Shown: positions 26,242 through 34,653, counted from the first letter of the stretch. The stretch: 64,000 nt of DNA from Sinorhizobium chiapasense (GCF_036488675.1 NZ_CP133148.1:2108001-2172000); one strand, 5' to 3'. Made by a program: numbers and translations. The notes: generated by a model from the sequence alone, not told the origin.

Positions 26242-27252
26242 TCATGAGACCGCTCCTATGGGGACGACGATCTCGACCACCAAACCCGTGGGCGCATAGT
26301 TAAGTTCCACACGTCCGCCGAGTTCGCGGCTCGCGGCGAATTCGATGAGCTGCGTGCCGAACCCGGAAGAGGCCGGTGGCGCAACCGGGGGGCCGCCGCT
26401 TTCCTGCCAGACCAGCCGCAGGCGCCCGGCGCTCGCCTGTTCCAACTCCCAGCGGAGGCGGATCTGTCCGGTGGGTATCGAAAGCGCGCCATGTTTGATC
26501 GCATTGACCGCGAGTTCGTGCAGGATGAGGCTCAGCGACATGATTTGCCTCGACTCCAGCCGCACGGCCGGCCCCGGCACGACGAGAACGCCTGTTGGCC
26601 CCTCCGAATAGGGCTCGAGCATTCGCTCCAGCATCGCCTGAAGGTCAATCTCGCCCTCCTGCGAGTAAGCCATGTCATGGGCCTGCACGAGCGCGTTGAA
26701 CCTGCCAAGGAAGGCGTCGCGGTATTCCGCGCCGGAGCGGCCGGCGGCCGTGGTCTGTCGCGCCATCGCCTGAACCAACGCCAGCAGGTTCTTCATCCGA
26801 TGCCGCAGTTCGCCGAGGAGAATGTCCTTCTCCGCCTCGCGTCGACGTCGCTCCGTGGCATCGACGACCGAGAGTAGCAAGGTGCGGCTGTTGTTGTCGG
26901 GATGGAACAGCCGGTGGGCACTGACGAGCATCGTCCGATGGCCGATGCTCGGAAATTCGTGCTCTACCTCGAAGTCCACCACCGCCGTGCTCTTCGGGAT
27001 TACCTCTTCCAGCAGGCGCCGCAGCTCGGGGATGTCCCATTGCCGATTGCCGAGTGCGTAGAAGTGCTGCCCGATCGTCTCATCGCGGTCGACCTTGAAT
27101 TTTTCAAAGAAGGCCCGGCTGGCGCTCAGTACGCACAACTTCTCGTCGAGGACGATCAAAGGATCGGGGACTGTGTCGATTATGCCTTGCGCCTGGACAT
27201 GGCCCTTCCGCAGCAGGCGATAAAGATCCTCCAGATTCACCTTTATCTCCAC
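26242..27252 (-). CDS. PAS-containing HWE/HisKA_2-type histidine kinase
   Basis: 336 residues, soluble. PAS domain at about 22-132 (IIDTVPDPLIVLDEKLCVLSA). The dimerisation box GELRHRMKNLLALVQAMARQT has His151, in the pattern of the HWE/HisKA_2 group. The ATPase domain shows LILHELAVNAIKHGALS (N box) and SGFGTQLIEFAASRELGG. With no membrane segment it senses an internal signal; no haem or flavin residue (such as the LOV Cys) is evident. First gene of the pair with the response regulator at 25863. Confidence 0.92.
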   Translation of the reverse strand: MEIKVNLEDLYRLLRKGHVQAQGIIDTVPDPLIVLDEKLCVLSASRAFFEKFKVDRDETIGQHFYALGNRQWDIPELRRLLEEVIPKSTAVVDFEVEHEFPSIGHRTMLVSAHRLFHPDNNSRTLLLSVVDATERRRREAEKDILLGELRHRMKNLLALVQAMARQTTAAGRSGAEYRDAFLGRFNALVQAHDMAYSQEGEIDLQAMLERMLEPYSEGPTGVLVVPGPAVRLESRQIMSLSLILHELAVNAIKHGALSIPTGQIRLRWELEQASAGRLRLVWQESGGPPVAPPASSGFGTQLIEFAASRELGGRVELNYAPTGLVVEIVVPIGAVS

Positions 27253-27479
27253 AAGTTCAACGTCTCAGAAAATTACCACACGCCGCGTTCTTGATGAAGA
27301 TGACCTCCCCCTTTGTGGGGTGGATCTCACGCTTTCCTTGCAACGCATTCGCATCGGCAGCGCAAATAGACTGCATCCGGGTCCCTACCCCACACCTCCC
27401 AGGCCGAGAGCGCTGTCTCGCTTCTGGCCCAAAGTCGCCGTTTCGCGCAGTGGCTCCGGAATGCGCTCTGCCAAGGCCA

Positions 27480-28580
27480 TCAGGTGGCCTCGCGAATAGA
27501 CCAAGCAGCGGGTGTGACCCCTGTGATCTTCTTGAAGGTCCGGCTGAACGCCGCCTCAGACTGATATCCAACTTCGTACGCGACGGCCGCCACCTTCATC
27601 GACCGCTCGGCAAGGAGATTCGCGGCGATCTGCATACGCCAGAGCGTCAGATACTGCATCGGCGGATATCCGACGAGATGGGCAAAGCGGTTCGCCAAAA
27701 CTGCACGCGAGACGCCCGCCTGCCGCGCCAATTCAATCAACGTCCAAGGATAAGCGGGGCTGCGATGCAGGAGGGCGAGGGCACAGCCGACAGAAGCGTC
27801 CCGCAGTCCCGCCAGCCAGCCGGTTTCGCCCATGGGCTGGGTCTCGAGATGACGCCGCACCACCTCCACAAACATGAGCTCGCTCAGCCTCATGTGAATG
27901 GATTCGCGCCCGGGGCGGTCGCTCTGCGCCTCAGCCAGCGTAAGTTCGATCAACCGCTCGAGCAGGTCGGGTTGGCCCTTTGGGCGGCGCTTGACATGCA
28001 GAAGCCGCGGCATGCTCGCGAGCACCGGGTTGAACGGCCGCATGTCGCATGCGAGGAAGCCGCACAGGATGTCGGTCCGCTCTGGGCCGCCGCCGCCCTC
28101 CTGGATCACGAACGGGATTTTACCGGCCGCCATGTCGCGGAAGAATTGCAACGTCGCGGCGGCATCGAACTCCGGCGGCTGTCCTGGTGCGCTGAGCAGT
28201 GAATGGCGATCGCCATGCGGGAATACCAGTACGTCACCTGCCTCGAAGGACGTGGAAGCGACGCCCGGAATGCCGGCCCAGCCGGAACCTTTGAGGACGA
28301 TGTGGTAGGAAAACACATGCCGCGCGCGTGGCAGGATAATCGGTGCGAAGGTCTCCGCCCGGGGTACTTCCGTCCCCCAGGGAGTCGACGCCTGCGAGAT
28401 GAAGAACAAAGCACCGGTAAGCTTCACCACTCTCAGAACATCCGACAAGGCGTCGGTCCGCCCGTAACCTGGATGAGGCGACGTCTTCGCCTTTTCCGCT
28501 GGGCGCGATGGACTGTGCCGGAGCTCCACGACAGACGATCCAGCAAATGATTGAGACGCATGGGCATGGGACTTTGCCAT
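27480..28580 (-). CDS. AraC-family regulator with cupin sensor
   Basis: 366 residues from the ATG at 28580; the true start is unclear, because family similarity begins only near DALSDVLRVVKLTGALFF (residue about 43) and no good ribosome-binding site is seen. Cupin sensor: RHVFSYHIVLKGSGWAGI and FEAGDVLVFPHGDRHSLL. DNA-binding end: LARQAGVSRAVLANRFAHLVGYPPMQYLTLWRM and EVGYQSEAAFSRTFKKITGVTPAAW. Divergent from the methyltransferase at 28669, the probable target. Confidence 0.9.
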   Translation of the reverse strand: MAKSHAHASQSFAGSSVVELRHSPSRPAEKAKTSPHPGYGRTDALSDVLRVVKLTGALFFISQASTPWGTEVPRAETFAPIILPRARHVFSYHIVLKGSGWAGIPGVASTSFEAGDVLVFPHGDRHSLLSAPGQPPEFDAAATLQFFRDMAAGKIPFVIQEGGGGPERTDILCGFLACDMRPFNPVLASMPRLLHVKRRPKGQPDLLERLIELTLAEAQSDRPGRESIHMRLSELMFVEVVRRHLETQPMGETGWLAGLRDASVGCALALLHRSPAYPWTLIELARQAGVSRAVLANRFAHLVGYPPMQYLTLWRMQIAANLLAERSMKVAAVAYEVGYQSEAAFSRTFKKITGVTPAAWSIREAT

Positions 28581-28668
28581 GAGCAAGGATACATCTGCGT
28601 GGGCGAAGTATCCATCCTGGGTAACGCGGCCTGCGGAACGGCCGCGCGGTATAACTGGAGTGATCCTC

Positions 28669-29469
28669 ATGGCCGAGCCTGAACGCTGGCAGGTCTCAAC
28701 GGGCGCTGCCGAAGTCTACGAGTCCTGTTTCGTACCTGCGATCTTCGGCGCTTGGGCCGGACCGGTCGCCGACGCTGCTGGAATCAAGGTGGGTAACAAA
28801 GTTCTCGACGTTGGCTGCGGGACAGGCGTGCTTGCACGCGAGGCCCTCAGGCGGGTTGGGGAAGAAGGTCAGGTCGTTGGTCTCGATCTGAATCAGGAGA
28901 TGCTGGCGGTCGCAGCGCGAACCGAGCCGAGAATAGAATGGCGACACGGCGATGCGGCGTCTCTTCCTTTCGAGGATGCGAGTTTTGACATCGTGGTCAG
29001 CCAGTTCGCGCTGATGTATTTTCCGGACCGCGTGACCTCCCTATGTGAGATGTGGCGCACTCTCGTGCCAGGAGGACGCCTTGCGGTCGCCGCTTGGGCA
29101 CCGATCGGCCGCGCCCGTGGTTACCAGATACTCGTGGATATCGCGGCCCGAGGGTGCGAAGGTCGGGCAGCAGACGTGCTGGCAGCGCCTTTCGTCCTTG
29201 GCGATCAAGCCGAGCTCGCCAAGCTATTTGTCGACAGTGGCATTTCCCGGGCCAAAGTTACTCACCACAAGGGTTCGATCCGGTTCGCGTCTGTAAAGGA
29301 ATTCGTACGTATCGAGGTTAAAGCCTCGCCCCTGGCCGACATGCTCAGCGACGATGCGATGGCAACTCTCGCTGCGGAATCTGAGAGTGCGCTTGCGGAG
29401 TTTGTCGTGCCTTCAGGCGAAATCATTATGCCGATGGATGCCCACATTGTAACGGCAAAGAAAGGCTAG
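28669..29469 (+). CDS. class I SAM-dependent methyltransferase (UbiE-like)
   Basis: 266 residues. VLDVGCGTGVLAREALRRV (motif I), VVGLDLNQEMLAVA, WRHGDAASLPFEDASFDIVVSQFALMYF and LVPGGRLAVAAW are the canonical UbiE/COQ5-type motifs. It methylates a small molecule; the target is unknown. ATG at 28669 with GGAG 8 nt upstream. Divergent from an AraC regulator; an inverted repeat (29486-29510) lies just beyond the stop. Confidence 0.9.
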   Translation: MAEPERWQVSTGAAEVYESCFVPAIFGAWAGPVADAAGIKVGNKVLDVGCGTGVLAREALRRVGEEGQVVGLDLNQEMLAVAARTEPRIEWRHGDAASLPFEDASFDIVVSQFALMYFPDRVTSLCEMWRTLVPGGRLAVAAWAPIGRARGYQILVDIAARGCEGRAADVLAAPFVLGDQAELAKLFVDSGISRAKVTHHKGSIRFASVKEFVRIEVKASPLADMLSDDAMATLAAESESALAEFVVPSGEIIMPMDAHIVTAKKG

Positions 29470-29485
29470 ACGCCTGAACACCTCA

Positions 29486-29616
29486 TCTCCGCTTCTGGCA
29501 CAAGCGGAGACCGATCACGACCACCGACTGGTGGCATTTGCTACACAATTCCGCCTCGCGACGCCTCCGCAGTTCACGCCTTCGCACAAGCAGAGGCCCC
29601 GCCGGAACGGGGCCTT
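29486..29616 (+). terminator. two hairpins downstream of the methyltransferase
   Basis: tctccgctt (29486-29494) pairs with aagcggaga (29502-29510), and aggccccg (29594-29601) pairs with cggggcct (29608-29615) around a 6-nt loop. Neither has a long T run, so these are weak terminator candidates. Confidence 0.4.
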
Positions 29617-29740
29617 GTCTCAAATAGTCTCTCTAGCGATCACCATCTCCACGATGATGAACTGACCAAGGAAGGTTCGCGCCAGGCAGGATCCAGGCTT
29701 TCGAACCGGCGTGCCTTGGTCAAGGATAATATTCCTATTG

Positions 29741-30355
29741 TCACTCAAACGAAGCACCGCCCTCCCCATATTCGCGCAAGCCCTTGTCGAAGATGAGCGC
29801 ATTCAGCCCCCGCCTCAGCCAGGCGAGTTGCGGCTCCGGCATCAGCCGCAGACCCTCGTAGTCCATGACGCAGACGTTGAAGACCGTGGTTTTGACCTGC
29901 CGTCCTTCCGCGCATCCGGAAAGCACGCCGTCGAGCCGCATCATCCGGTCGGCGGCCTTCAGCGCCATCCGGGCGCGCTCCTCGGTCGTCTCGCCCGGAT
30001 GCCCCGCCACGCGGTCGAGCGCCTGGGCGCGCACGCTCGGATAGGGAATGCCGTTCAGGTGATAGTAACGCGCCATCGCCACGGCATAGTCGTCGCCGGC
30101 CTCGCGCTGCTCGGCGGTGATGCGCCCGTCGAGGAAGAGGCGGCCGAGCGTGTAGCCGGCAAAGGCGCTCGTCGTCTCCAGCCCGTGCATGCGCTTGCGC
30201 GCGGCGAGCGCCACCGCGATCGCCTCCTTTTCGTTCTCCTTTTTCGACCATTCCGGCCGGATCTTGCCGCAGGCGAAGCGCTCGGCATTCACCTTGCGCG
30301 GGCGTCCAAGCTGGGCCTTGCGCTTTGCACGCAGCTTCTGGGCTTTGCTCGTCAT
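29741..30355 (-). CDS. hypothetical protein of the phage-like module
   Basis: 204 residues, not recognised. A basic N-terminus (KAQKLRAKRKAQLGRPRK, with an AT-hook-like GRPRK) is followed by helical, charged sequence: HGLETTSAFAGYTLGRLFLDGRITAEQREAGDDYAVAMARYYHL. The layout could suit DNA or protein binding in replication or packaging, but no family could be named. Last gene of a minus-strand series that starts at 33005. A hairpin array lies immediately upstream of it. ATG at 30355 has GGACC nearby (weak). Confidence 0.6.
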   Translation of the reverse strand: MTSKAQKLRAKRKAQLGRPRKVNAERFACGKIRPEWSKKENEKEAIAVALAARKRMHGLETTSAFAGYTLGRLFLDGRITAEQREAGDDYAVAMARYYHLNGIPYPSVRAQALDRVAGHPGETTEERARMALKAADRMMRLDGVLSGCAEGRQVKTTVFNVCVMDYEGLRLMPEPQLAWLRRGLNALIFDKGLREYGEGGASFE

Positions 30356-30374
30356 TTTCGGGTCCTTTCAAAAA

Positions 30375-30560
30375 GCGGGGTAGGAAAAGTGTGTGCGGTT
30401 TTCCGTCCACCCCGCGCCAAACAAAGGAAGCGGGGTAGGAAAAGTGTGAAGCGGTTTTCCGTCCACCCCGCGCCAAACAAAGGAAGCGGGGTAGGAAAAG
30501 TGTGAAGCGGTTTTCCGTCCACCCCGCGCCAGCAAAGAAGCGGGGTGGGAAAAGTGTGTG
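30375..30560. repeat. tandem hairpin array, about 55-bp unit
   Basis: Units begin at 30375, 30430, 30486 and 30540 (the last partial). Each contains gcggggtaggaaaagtgtg ... cggttttccgtccaccccgc, so every unit folds into a hairpin with outer arms gcgggg / ccccgc and inner ggaaaa / ttttcc. A related single element occurs at about 3155-3204 and 41436-41475; another array lies at 33342-33580. Confidence 0.85.
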
Positions 30561-30647
30561 CGGTCGTCGCCCGGTCGCGACCGGAGAACATGAATCGATT
30601 TCTCTGAAATCGCGCGCAAGCGCTTGAAACGCTTGAATCACTCGCCA

Positions 30648-30750
30648 CTGCATTTGTCCTTAAATCGTAGCCGATTAAGGACAAAAACATGCAGCAATTC
30701 GAAGTGCTACAGCGTCCTTTGCGCGTCTGATGAGACGCGCGGCGCTGTAG
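30648..30750. repeat. full RIME element
   Basis: ctgcatttgtccttaaatcg ... caaaaacatgcag, linker caattcgaagtgctac, agcgtcctttgcgcgtctga ... ggcgctgtag; between the hairpin array and the DnaA-C-like gene. Confidence 0.88.
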
Positions 30751-30763
30751 CGCCACAGCCGGC

Positions 30764-31279
30764 TCAAGCATCCGCCGATCGCCGCTGTACGACGCCGAGC
30801 ACGGTCGTGTGCTTGCGGCGGAAGATGCGGCCGATCAGCGGCAGCGAGAGGTCCTTGCGGGCGTCGTAGACCGCGCGCATGCAGGCGTGCCGGGGCTCGA
30901 CCAGCCGGCGCTCGCGCCGCACGCTGATGATGTCTTCCCAGGTGACACCGGGGAAGCGTTCGAGCACGGCCGCGACGATCTCCTCGACCGGCGGCCGGTC
31001 GCCGTCCTCAGGCTCCTCGCCCGCATATCGCCCAAGAAGCGCCTGCGCCTGCGCGATCAGCCGCGCCCCGGCATCGGCAAGCTCCGTCTCCAGCGCCGCG
31101 ATCCGCCGCGCCTTCGCTGTATTGTCGCTCGCAAGTGCTTGAAGCCGCCTTTCGAGCTCCGCCGCCGCGGCGACCGATACGACCGCGTTTGCCGGCCGCA
31201 CCAGCCGTTCGCGCACGGCGCCGTAATGCCGGGTGAGGCGCGCCAGTTGCGACTGTGTCCCGTCCGAATGGTTCGTCAT
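30764..31279 (-). CDS. DnaA domain IV-like DNA-binding protein
   Basis: 171 residues. The last 70 residues (from about 100) resemble the C-terminal DNA-binding domain of DnaA: PRHACMRAVYDARKDLSLPLIGRIFRRKHTTV aligns with the helix-turn-helix and the DHTTV signature that reads DnaA boxes (here KHTTV at about 156-160). The AAA+ ATPase is absent; the N-terminal half is a coiled-coil-like helix (AAAAELERRLQALASDNTAKARRIAALETEL). It may compete with DnaA or bind its own origin-like sites. Part of the module with the DnaT-like gene and the S24 repressor. Confidence 0.75.
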   Translation of the reverse strand: MTNHSDGTQSQLARLTRHYGAVRERLVRPANAVVSVAAAAELERRLQALASDNTAKARRIAALETELADAGARLIAQAQALLGRYAGEEPEDGDRPPVEEIVAAVLERFPGVTWEDIISVRRERRLVEPRHACMRAVYDARKDLSLPLIGRIFRRKHTTVLGVVQRRSADA

Positions 31280-31723
31280 TGATATCTCCGGTTTCCCCTG
31301 CCGACGCGCTTCCGCCGGCCTCGTTTGGTGGCCTGATTTGCATCAATTCATTCGCCGGCTAAATTTCATCGAGCCAGCGGGAGGGCTTGCGACGGTTGAT
31401 GCCGCCGTGCAGCCAACTACAGGGCTCCGTTTCCCTTGCGCTTGTCTTGCGCGATCAGCCCTGAGACTCCGTCGTCCTTGCCGTTGTCTTGTGCGGCCAA
31501 CCCCAGGCTCCCTCATTCCTGTGCTTGTCACAGGAATCCAGCCACGGCGCGTCCGCGCCGTACATGACTCCGTCCGGCCCATACCGACGCTGCGAAAGCG
31601 GCGCCCCGCATCCGCCGTGCGCAAGATTCTCCCGCGTCAAAGGACTTGGGCGCGCTGGATTCCTGTGACAAGCACAGGGATGAAGTGCGCGTATTGATTG
31701 CGCCGCGACCGAGCGTGCCCGCG
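31280..31723. repeat. intergenic stretch with attcctgtg-type inverted repeats
   Basis: No gene. 31508-31545 and 31630-31682 are opposite copies of the attcctgtg...cacaggaat repeat, the second with aaaggacttgggcgcgctgg; the layout matches 22145-22325. The remaining bases show nothing recognisable. Confidence 0.7.
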
Positions 31724-32212
31724 TCATCGGCCCCGCTCCTGCGAAGGCGGTGCGTCCGCCGCCGGCAGTTCGGCCTGCCCGCGATAGCGGGCGAGAAGCG
31801 CCCGCACACGCGCCTTGCTTTCCGGCGAAGGCTTGGGTCGCGACAGCGCCTGCAGGGTCTCCACCGTCGCCCGCGCCCGGGCCATGTCCTCCCGGACGCC
31901 CAGCGCCTCCTTTCGAGCGAGCGCGGCGAGCTCCGCCGGCAGCGGCATGAAGGCGGGATTGACCGTCGCATATTCGCCGCGCTTCAGCTTCAGGATCGCC
32001 GTCATCAGCCCGCATGCCGGCACGTTCGAAAGCGCCAGCGTGTATTCGCGCAGGAAATCGGCGGGCGCGATTGCAGCCGGCGCCGCCATGCCGCCGCGCT
32101 TCAGCGCGTCGAGGCACTCGGCCACGCGCTCCGGCGGCGCCGGCCTCAGCCTATCGGCGAGCCTGCCAATTTCTTCGTTCAAGTTCGAAAGTCGTGCCGG
32201 TAAAGTCGTCAT
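31724..32212 (-). CDS. hypothetical protein of the phage-like module
   Basis: 162 residues from ATG at 32212 (MTTLPARLSNLNEEIGRLADRL). Helical and Ala/Arg-rich, with RVAECLDALKRGGMAAPAAI, LREYTLALSNVPACGLMTAILKLKRGEY and a C-terminal LLARYRGQAELP. No family recognised. It overlaps the 3' end of the upstream DnaT-like gene by 62 bp, which implies translational coupling, and so belongs to the same operon. Confidence 0.65.
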   Translation of the reverse strand: MTTLPARLSNLNEEIGRLADRLRPAPPERVAECLDALKRGGMAAPAAIAPADFLREYTLALSNVPACGLMTAILKLKRGEYATVNPAFMPLPAELAALARKEALGVREDMARARATVETLQALSRPKPSPESKARVRALLARYRGQAELPAADAPPSQERGR

Positions 32213-33005
32213 CGCCTGCCCGTCCCAATGCCCTGTCGAGTTCGCGTTGCACCTCGTCCTGGTGCGCCCTGAAATTGCCCTTCCCGCTGGTCCCACCCGG
32301 CGGCGCCCGCCCGCCGAAGGCCCGCGGCCGGCCGGCGTTGCGGATCCAGTTGCGCCAGGTCGCCTGCCAGTCGAGCTTGGTCGCCTCGCGCCCGGCCTTG
32401 GCGCGCCAGTAGTCGCGGAATTTTTCGAACTCGGCCTCCGCCGCCGCCCGGCCGAAGCCCGCGCCCGCCGCGAAATCCCAGTCGGGCACGAAAGCATCGG
32501 GAAGCCGCGTCCCCCGCCGCCTGCCCCCGCTCCGATTGGCCTCACCGCGATTGGCTTCACCGCGATCGGCCTGTCGATACCTGGCTTGCCCGTGCGCCCG
32601 TTCCGGCTTTTCGCCGCCCCGAGGCAGAGCCTCTTCGACCCGGCCAGCGACCAGCCCAGCGGCGATTGGGTTCGGGGTTATCGGGTTCGGGGTTGGGTTA
32701 ATTTCTTTAGGGGGTCCGGGGGACCTTTCTTTATCGGGAAGGGGGGCGTCACGCTCCGTCACGTGGCCGTCACCGGCCGTCGCGTGACGCGCCGCGCCAT
32801 TCGTTTCGTCGGCTTCCGCCTCCTCGCGCGCCAGCCTCTGCCGGCGGCGCTGCTGGCGGGCGCGGTCGGACGCCCGGCGTCGTTCCAACGGGTCGAGCGC
32901 ATGCGCCTCGGCGACCGAAACCGCCGAAAGGATCATCTCCGGCGTCGCCCCCGCCTCCACCAGCGCCTCCACGATCGCCGAGATCCGCAATGCCGCACCC
33001 CTCAT
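32151..33005 (-). CDS. DnaT/phage replication-like protein
   Basis: 284 residues. Helical N-terminus (ISAIVEALVEAGATPEMILSAVS), a long basic and low-complexity middle (RARQQRRRQRLAREEAE; repeats of GEANRGEANR), then a conserved-looking domain PDAFVPDWDFAA ... EAEFEKFRDYWRAKAGREATKLDWQATWRNWIRNA. That last segment resembles the C-terminal domain of DnaT-like and phage replication-accessory proteins that bind single-stranded DNA. First gene of the minus-strand series and divergent from the S24 repressor at 33898, the usual early-gene position in prophages. Confidence 0.65.
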   Translation of the reverse strand: MRGAALRISAIVEALVEAGATPEMILSAVSVAEAHALDPLERRRASDRARQQRRRQRLAREEAEADETNGAARHATAGDGHVTERDAPLPDKERSPGPPKEINPTPNPITPNPIAAGLVAGRVEEALPRGGEKPERAHGQARYRQADRGEANRGEANRSGGRRRGTRLPDAFVPDWDFAAGAGFGRAAAEAEFEKFRDYWRAKAGREATKLDWQATWRNWIRNAGRPRAFGGRAPPGGTSGKGNFRAHQDEVQRELDRALGRAGDDDFTGTTFELERRNWQARR

Positions 33006-33341
33006 CCTGCCTTCCGCCTTTCACGAGCAGCGCCGAACCTTGCCGGACGCCGCAACAATCTGAATCCCCTCGGCGCGCCGCTCCAGGTGATCAAGCAAGG
33101 GCTTGATCAAGCAAGGGCGCGCCGCATCCTGCCCCGCGCGGACTTTCCCCGTCGCGACGCCGACTTCGCTGCACATCCCATCGATGTTCTCGAATTCCCG
33201 CACGAGCCGAACCGGCCGGCGGGACCTCCCTCGCCGCCCGGCCACGGCCGGACGACATGCAGAGCGGATGCGAAGCCCTGTCGGTTGCAGCCGACAGGGC
33301 TTCGCGCTGATCGCCGGGGAGGAGAGCGGCGATCAGTTCCG
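33006..33341. other. leader stretch upstream of the DnaT-like gene
   Basis: No gene supported. It includes the direct repeat caagcaagggcttgatcaag at about 33090-33117 and the complementary gaagccctgtcggttg / ccgacagggcttcgcg inverted repeat (33269-33305), a stable hairpin just left of the tandem array. Confidence 0.5.
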
Positions 33342-33580
33342 CGGGGTGCAGGAAAAGTGCGAAGCGGTTTTCCGTCCGCACCCCGCGCCCCAAGAAACCC
33401 CGGGGTGCAGGAAAAGTGCGAAGCGGTTTTCCGTCCGCACCGCGCGCCCCAAGAAACCCCGGGGTGCAGGAAAAGTGCGAAGCGGTTTTCCGTCCGCACC
33501 CCGCAACCCATGCTCGGGGAACGTGCGAAGGCGCCTTCCGTTCACACCCCGCGCCCCAAGAAACTTGGGCGCGCAGATTT
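33342..33580. repeat. tandem hairpin array, about 59-bp unit
   Basis: Units start at 33342, 33401 and 33460, with a diverged fourth at about 33514. Each has cggggtgcaggaaaagtgcg ... cggttttccgtccgcacccc, then gcgccccaagaaac. Outer ggggtgc / gcacccc and inner ggaaaa / ttttcc arms pair. Same family as the array at 30375; it lies in the divergent gap between the DnaT-like gene and the repressor. 33581-33788 holds no recognised feature. Confidence 0.85.
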
Positions 33581-33788
33581 AGGAAGCGGACTTCCGCCTC
33601 CGCCCACACCTCAAAAACCGGGAAGATCGTGCGCGGCGCCCTTCTGCCGTCCCGCAATCCCCCTGGGCACCTTTCGCGGCAATGCCCACAAGGTTGATCT
33701 AGGGCACCGCCAACCGCTTGAAAGGCGCAAGCCGAATGAAGATCGGTAAAATCTTACGTTGCCGTCCCTTCATAGCCGCCCTCCGTGG

Positions 33789-33871
33789 TTCGTGTTTCCA
33801 TGTCCTCATGAATGACATTATTCGTGTTGCCATGTCAACATGATTTGTGTTATTCGTGTCGCTATGTTCCG
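33789..33871 (+). promoter_or_regulatory. three phased half-sites upstream of the repressor
   Basis: TTCGTGTTTCCATGTCC, TTCGTGTTGCCATGTCA and TTCGTGTCGCTATGTTC start at 33789, 33821 and 33853, that is, exactly 32 bp (about three helical turns) apart. Between them catgt-ca-acatg forms a perfect small dyad. This arrangement suits cooperative repressor binding; the identity of the binding protein is inferred. Confidence 0.6.
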
Positions 33872-33906
33872 AGCCATGAGCGACTATGTTCCGAGCCATG
33901 AGCGAC
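33863..33906 (+). repeat. 22-bp tandem duplication over the repressor start
   Basis: tatgttccgagccatgagcg plus ac is repeated without change at 33863-33884 and 33885-33906. Because 22 is not a multiple of 3, the ATGs of the first copy (33864, 33876) are out of frame with the repressor while those of the second (33886, 33898) are in frame. Confidence 0.95.
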
Positions 33907-34578
33907 AAAGCTGAGAGATTGCGCGAGGCGCGCCAGAAGGCCGGCTATCGGTTTGCCTCCGATGCCGCCAACGCGCTTGGCGTCGTCGCCTCGACCTATC
34001 GCGCCCACGAAAACGGCCAGAACGACTTCGAGCTCGCCGAGGCAAAGATCTACGGCCGCCGCTTCAATGTCGATCCGTACTGGCTGATGGAAGGCGACCG
34101 GCGGGCGGGTAACGGCACCGCGCCCGCGCCCCCCGAGGTCGACAAGCCCAACGCTGAGGTTGGGGCCCGGATCGTCGGCAAAGGCAAGAAGATCCCCGTC
34201 TTCGGCCAGGCCGTCGGCGGGGTGGACGGTGAATTCATAATGAACGGCAATGTGTTGTACGAAGTCATGGCGCCGCCGATTCTCTCGGACATTTCGGGCG
34301 CCTACGCGGTCTCGGTTTCCGGCGATTCGATGTATCCGCGCTACGAGGACGGCGAGGTCTGCTTCGTCGACCCCAAACGCACGGTGAGGCGCGGCGACTA
34401 TGTGATTGCCCAAATCCGGCTCGAAGAAAACGGCGCACTGCTCGCCTACGTCAAGAAGTTCGTCCGCCACAACACCGCCGAACTGGTGCTCGAGCAGTTC
34501 AACCCGCCGAAGGAGCTCCGCTTCGACGCCAACACCGTCCATTCGGTCCACTACATCGCGCTTGCCGGGAACGCGTGA
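33898..34578 (+). CDS. LexA/S24-type phage-like repressor
   Basis: 226 residues from ATG 33898 (ATG 33886 adds four). Helix-turn-helix at about 3-60 (LREARQKAGYRFASDAANALGVVASTYRAHENG) and S24 peptidase-like domain from about 98: VSGDSMYPRYEDGEV with Ser144 and YVKKFV with Lys186 as the catalytic dyad. No clear Ala-Gly or Cys-Gly cleavage dipeptide was seen. Acts as a dimeric repressor, possibly inactivated by RecA-stimulated self-cleavage after DNA damage. Divergent from the replication-like genes; operator-like half-sites lie upstream. Confidence 0.9.
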   Translation: MSDKAERLREARQKAGYRFASDAANALGVVASTYRAHENGQNDFELAEAKIYGRRFNVDPYWLMEGDRRAGNGTAPAPPEVDKPNAEVGARIVGKGKKIPVFGQAVGGVDGEFIMNGNVLYEVMAPPILSDISGAYAVSVSGDSMYPRYEDGEVCFVDPKRTVRRGDYVIAQIRLEENGALLAYVKKFVRHNTAELVLEQFNPPKELRFDANTVHSVHYIALAGNA

Positions 34579-34653
34579 AGGCGCAGGCGCTTGCCTGCAA
34601 ACTCACATGGCACCGCTCGATCCCGTTGCGTACGACGGATTCCTGCGACAGCC

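Noticed and set aside
30375..30560. CRISPR-like array
   Set aside because: Units are near-identical over their full length with no unique spacers, each unit is itself a hairpin, and no cas gene is present. The array at 33342-33580 was rejected for the same reason.
30352..30771. Minus-strand ORF with repeated GVDGKP / HTFPTP peptide units
   Set aside because: The peptide repeats are only the translation of the tandem DNA hairpins; no ribosome-binding site or family similarity.
31815..33749. Very long plus-strand ORF (644 codons)
   Set aside because: Antisense to the DnaT-like and adjacent genes; composition is Arg/Pro-rich with no domain, and part of it is translated hairpin array. A high-GC shadow frame.
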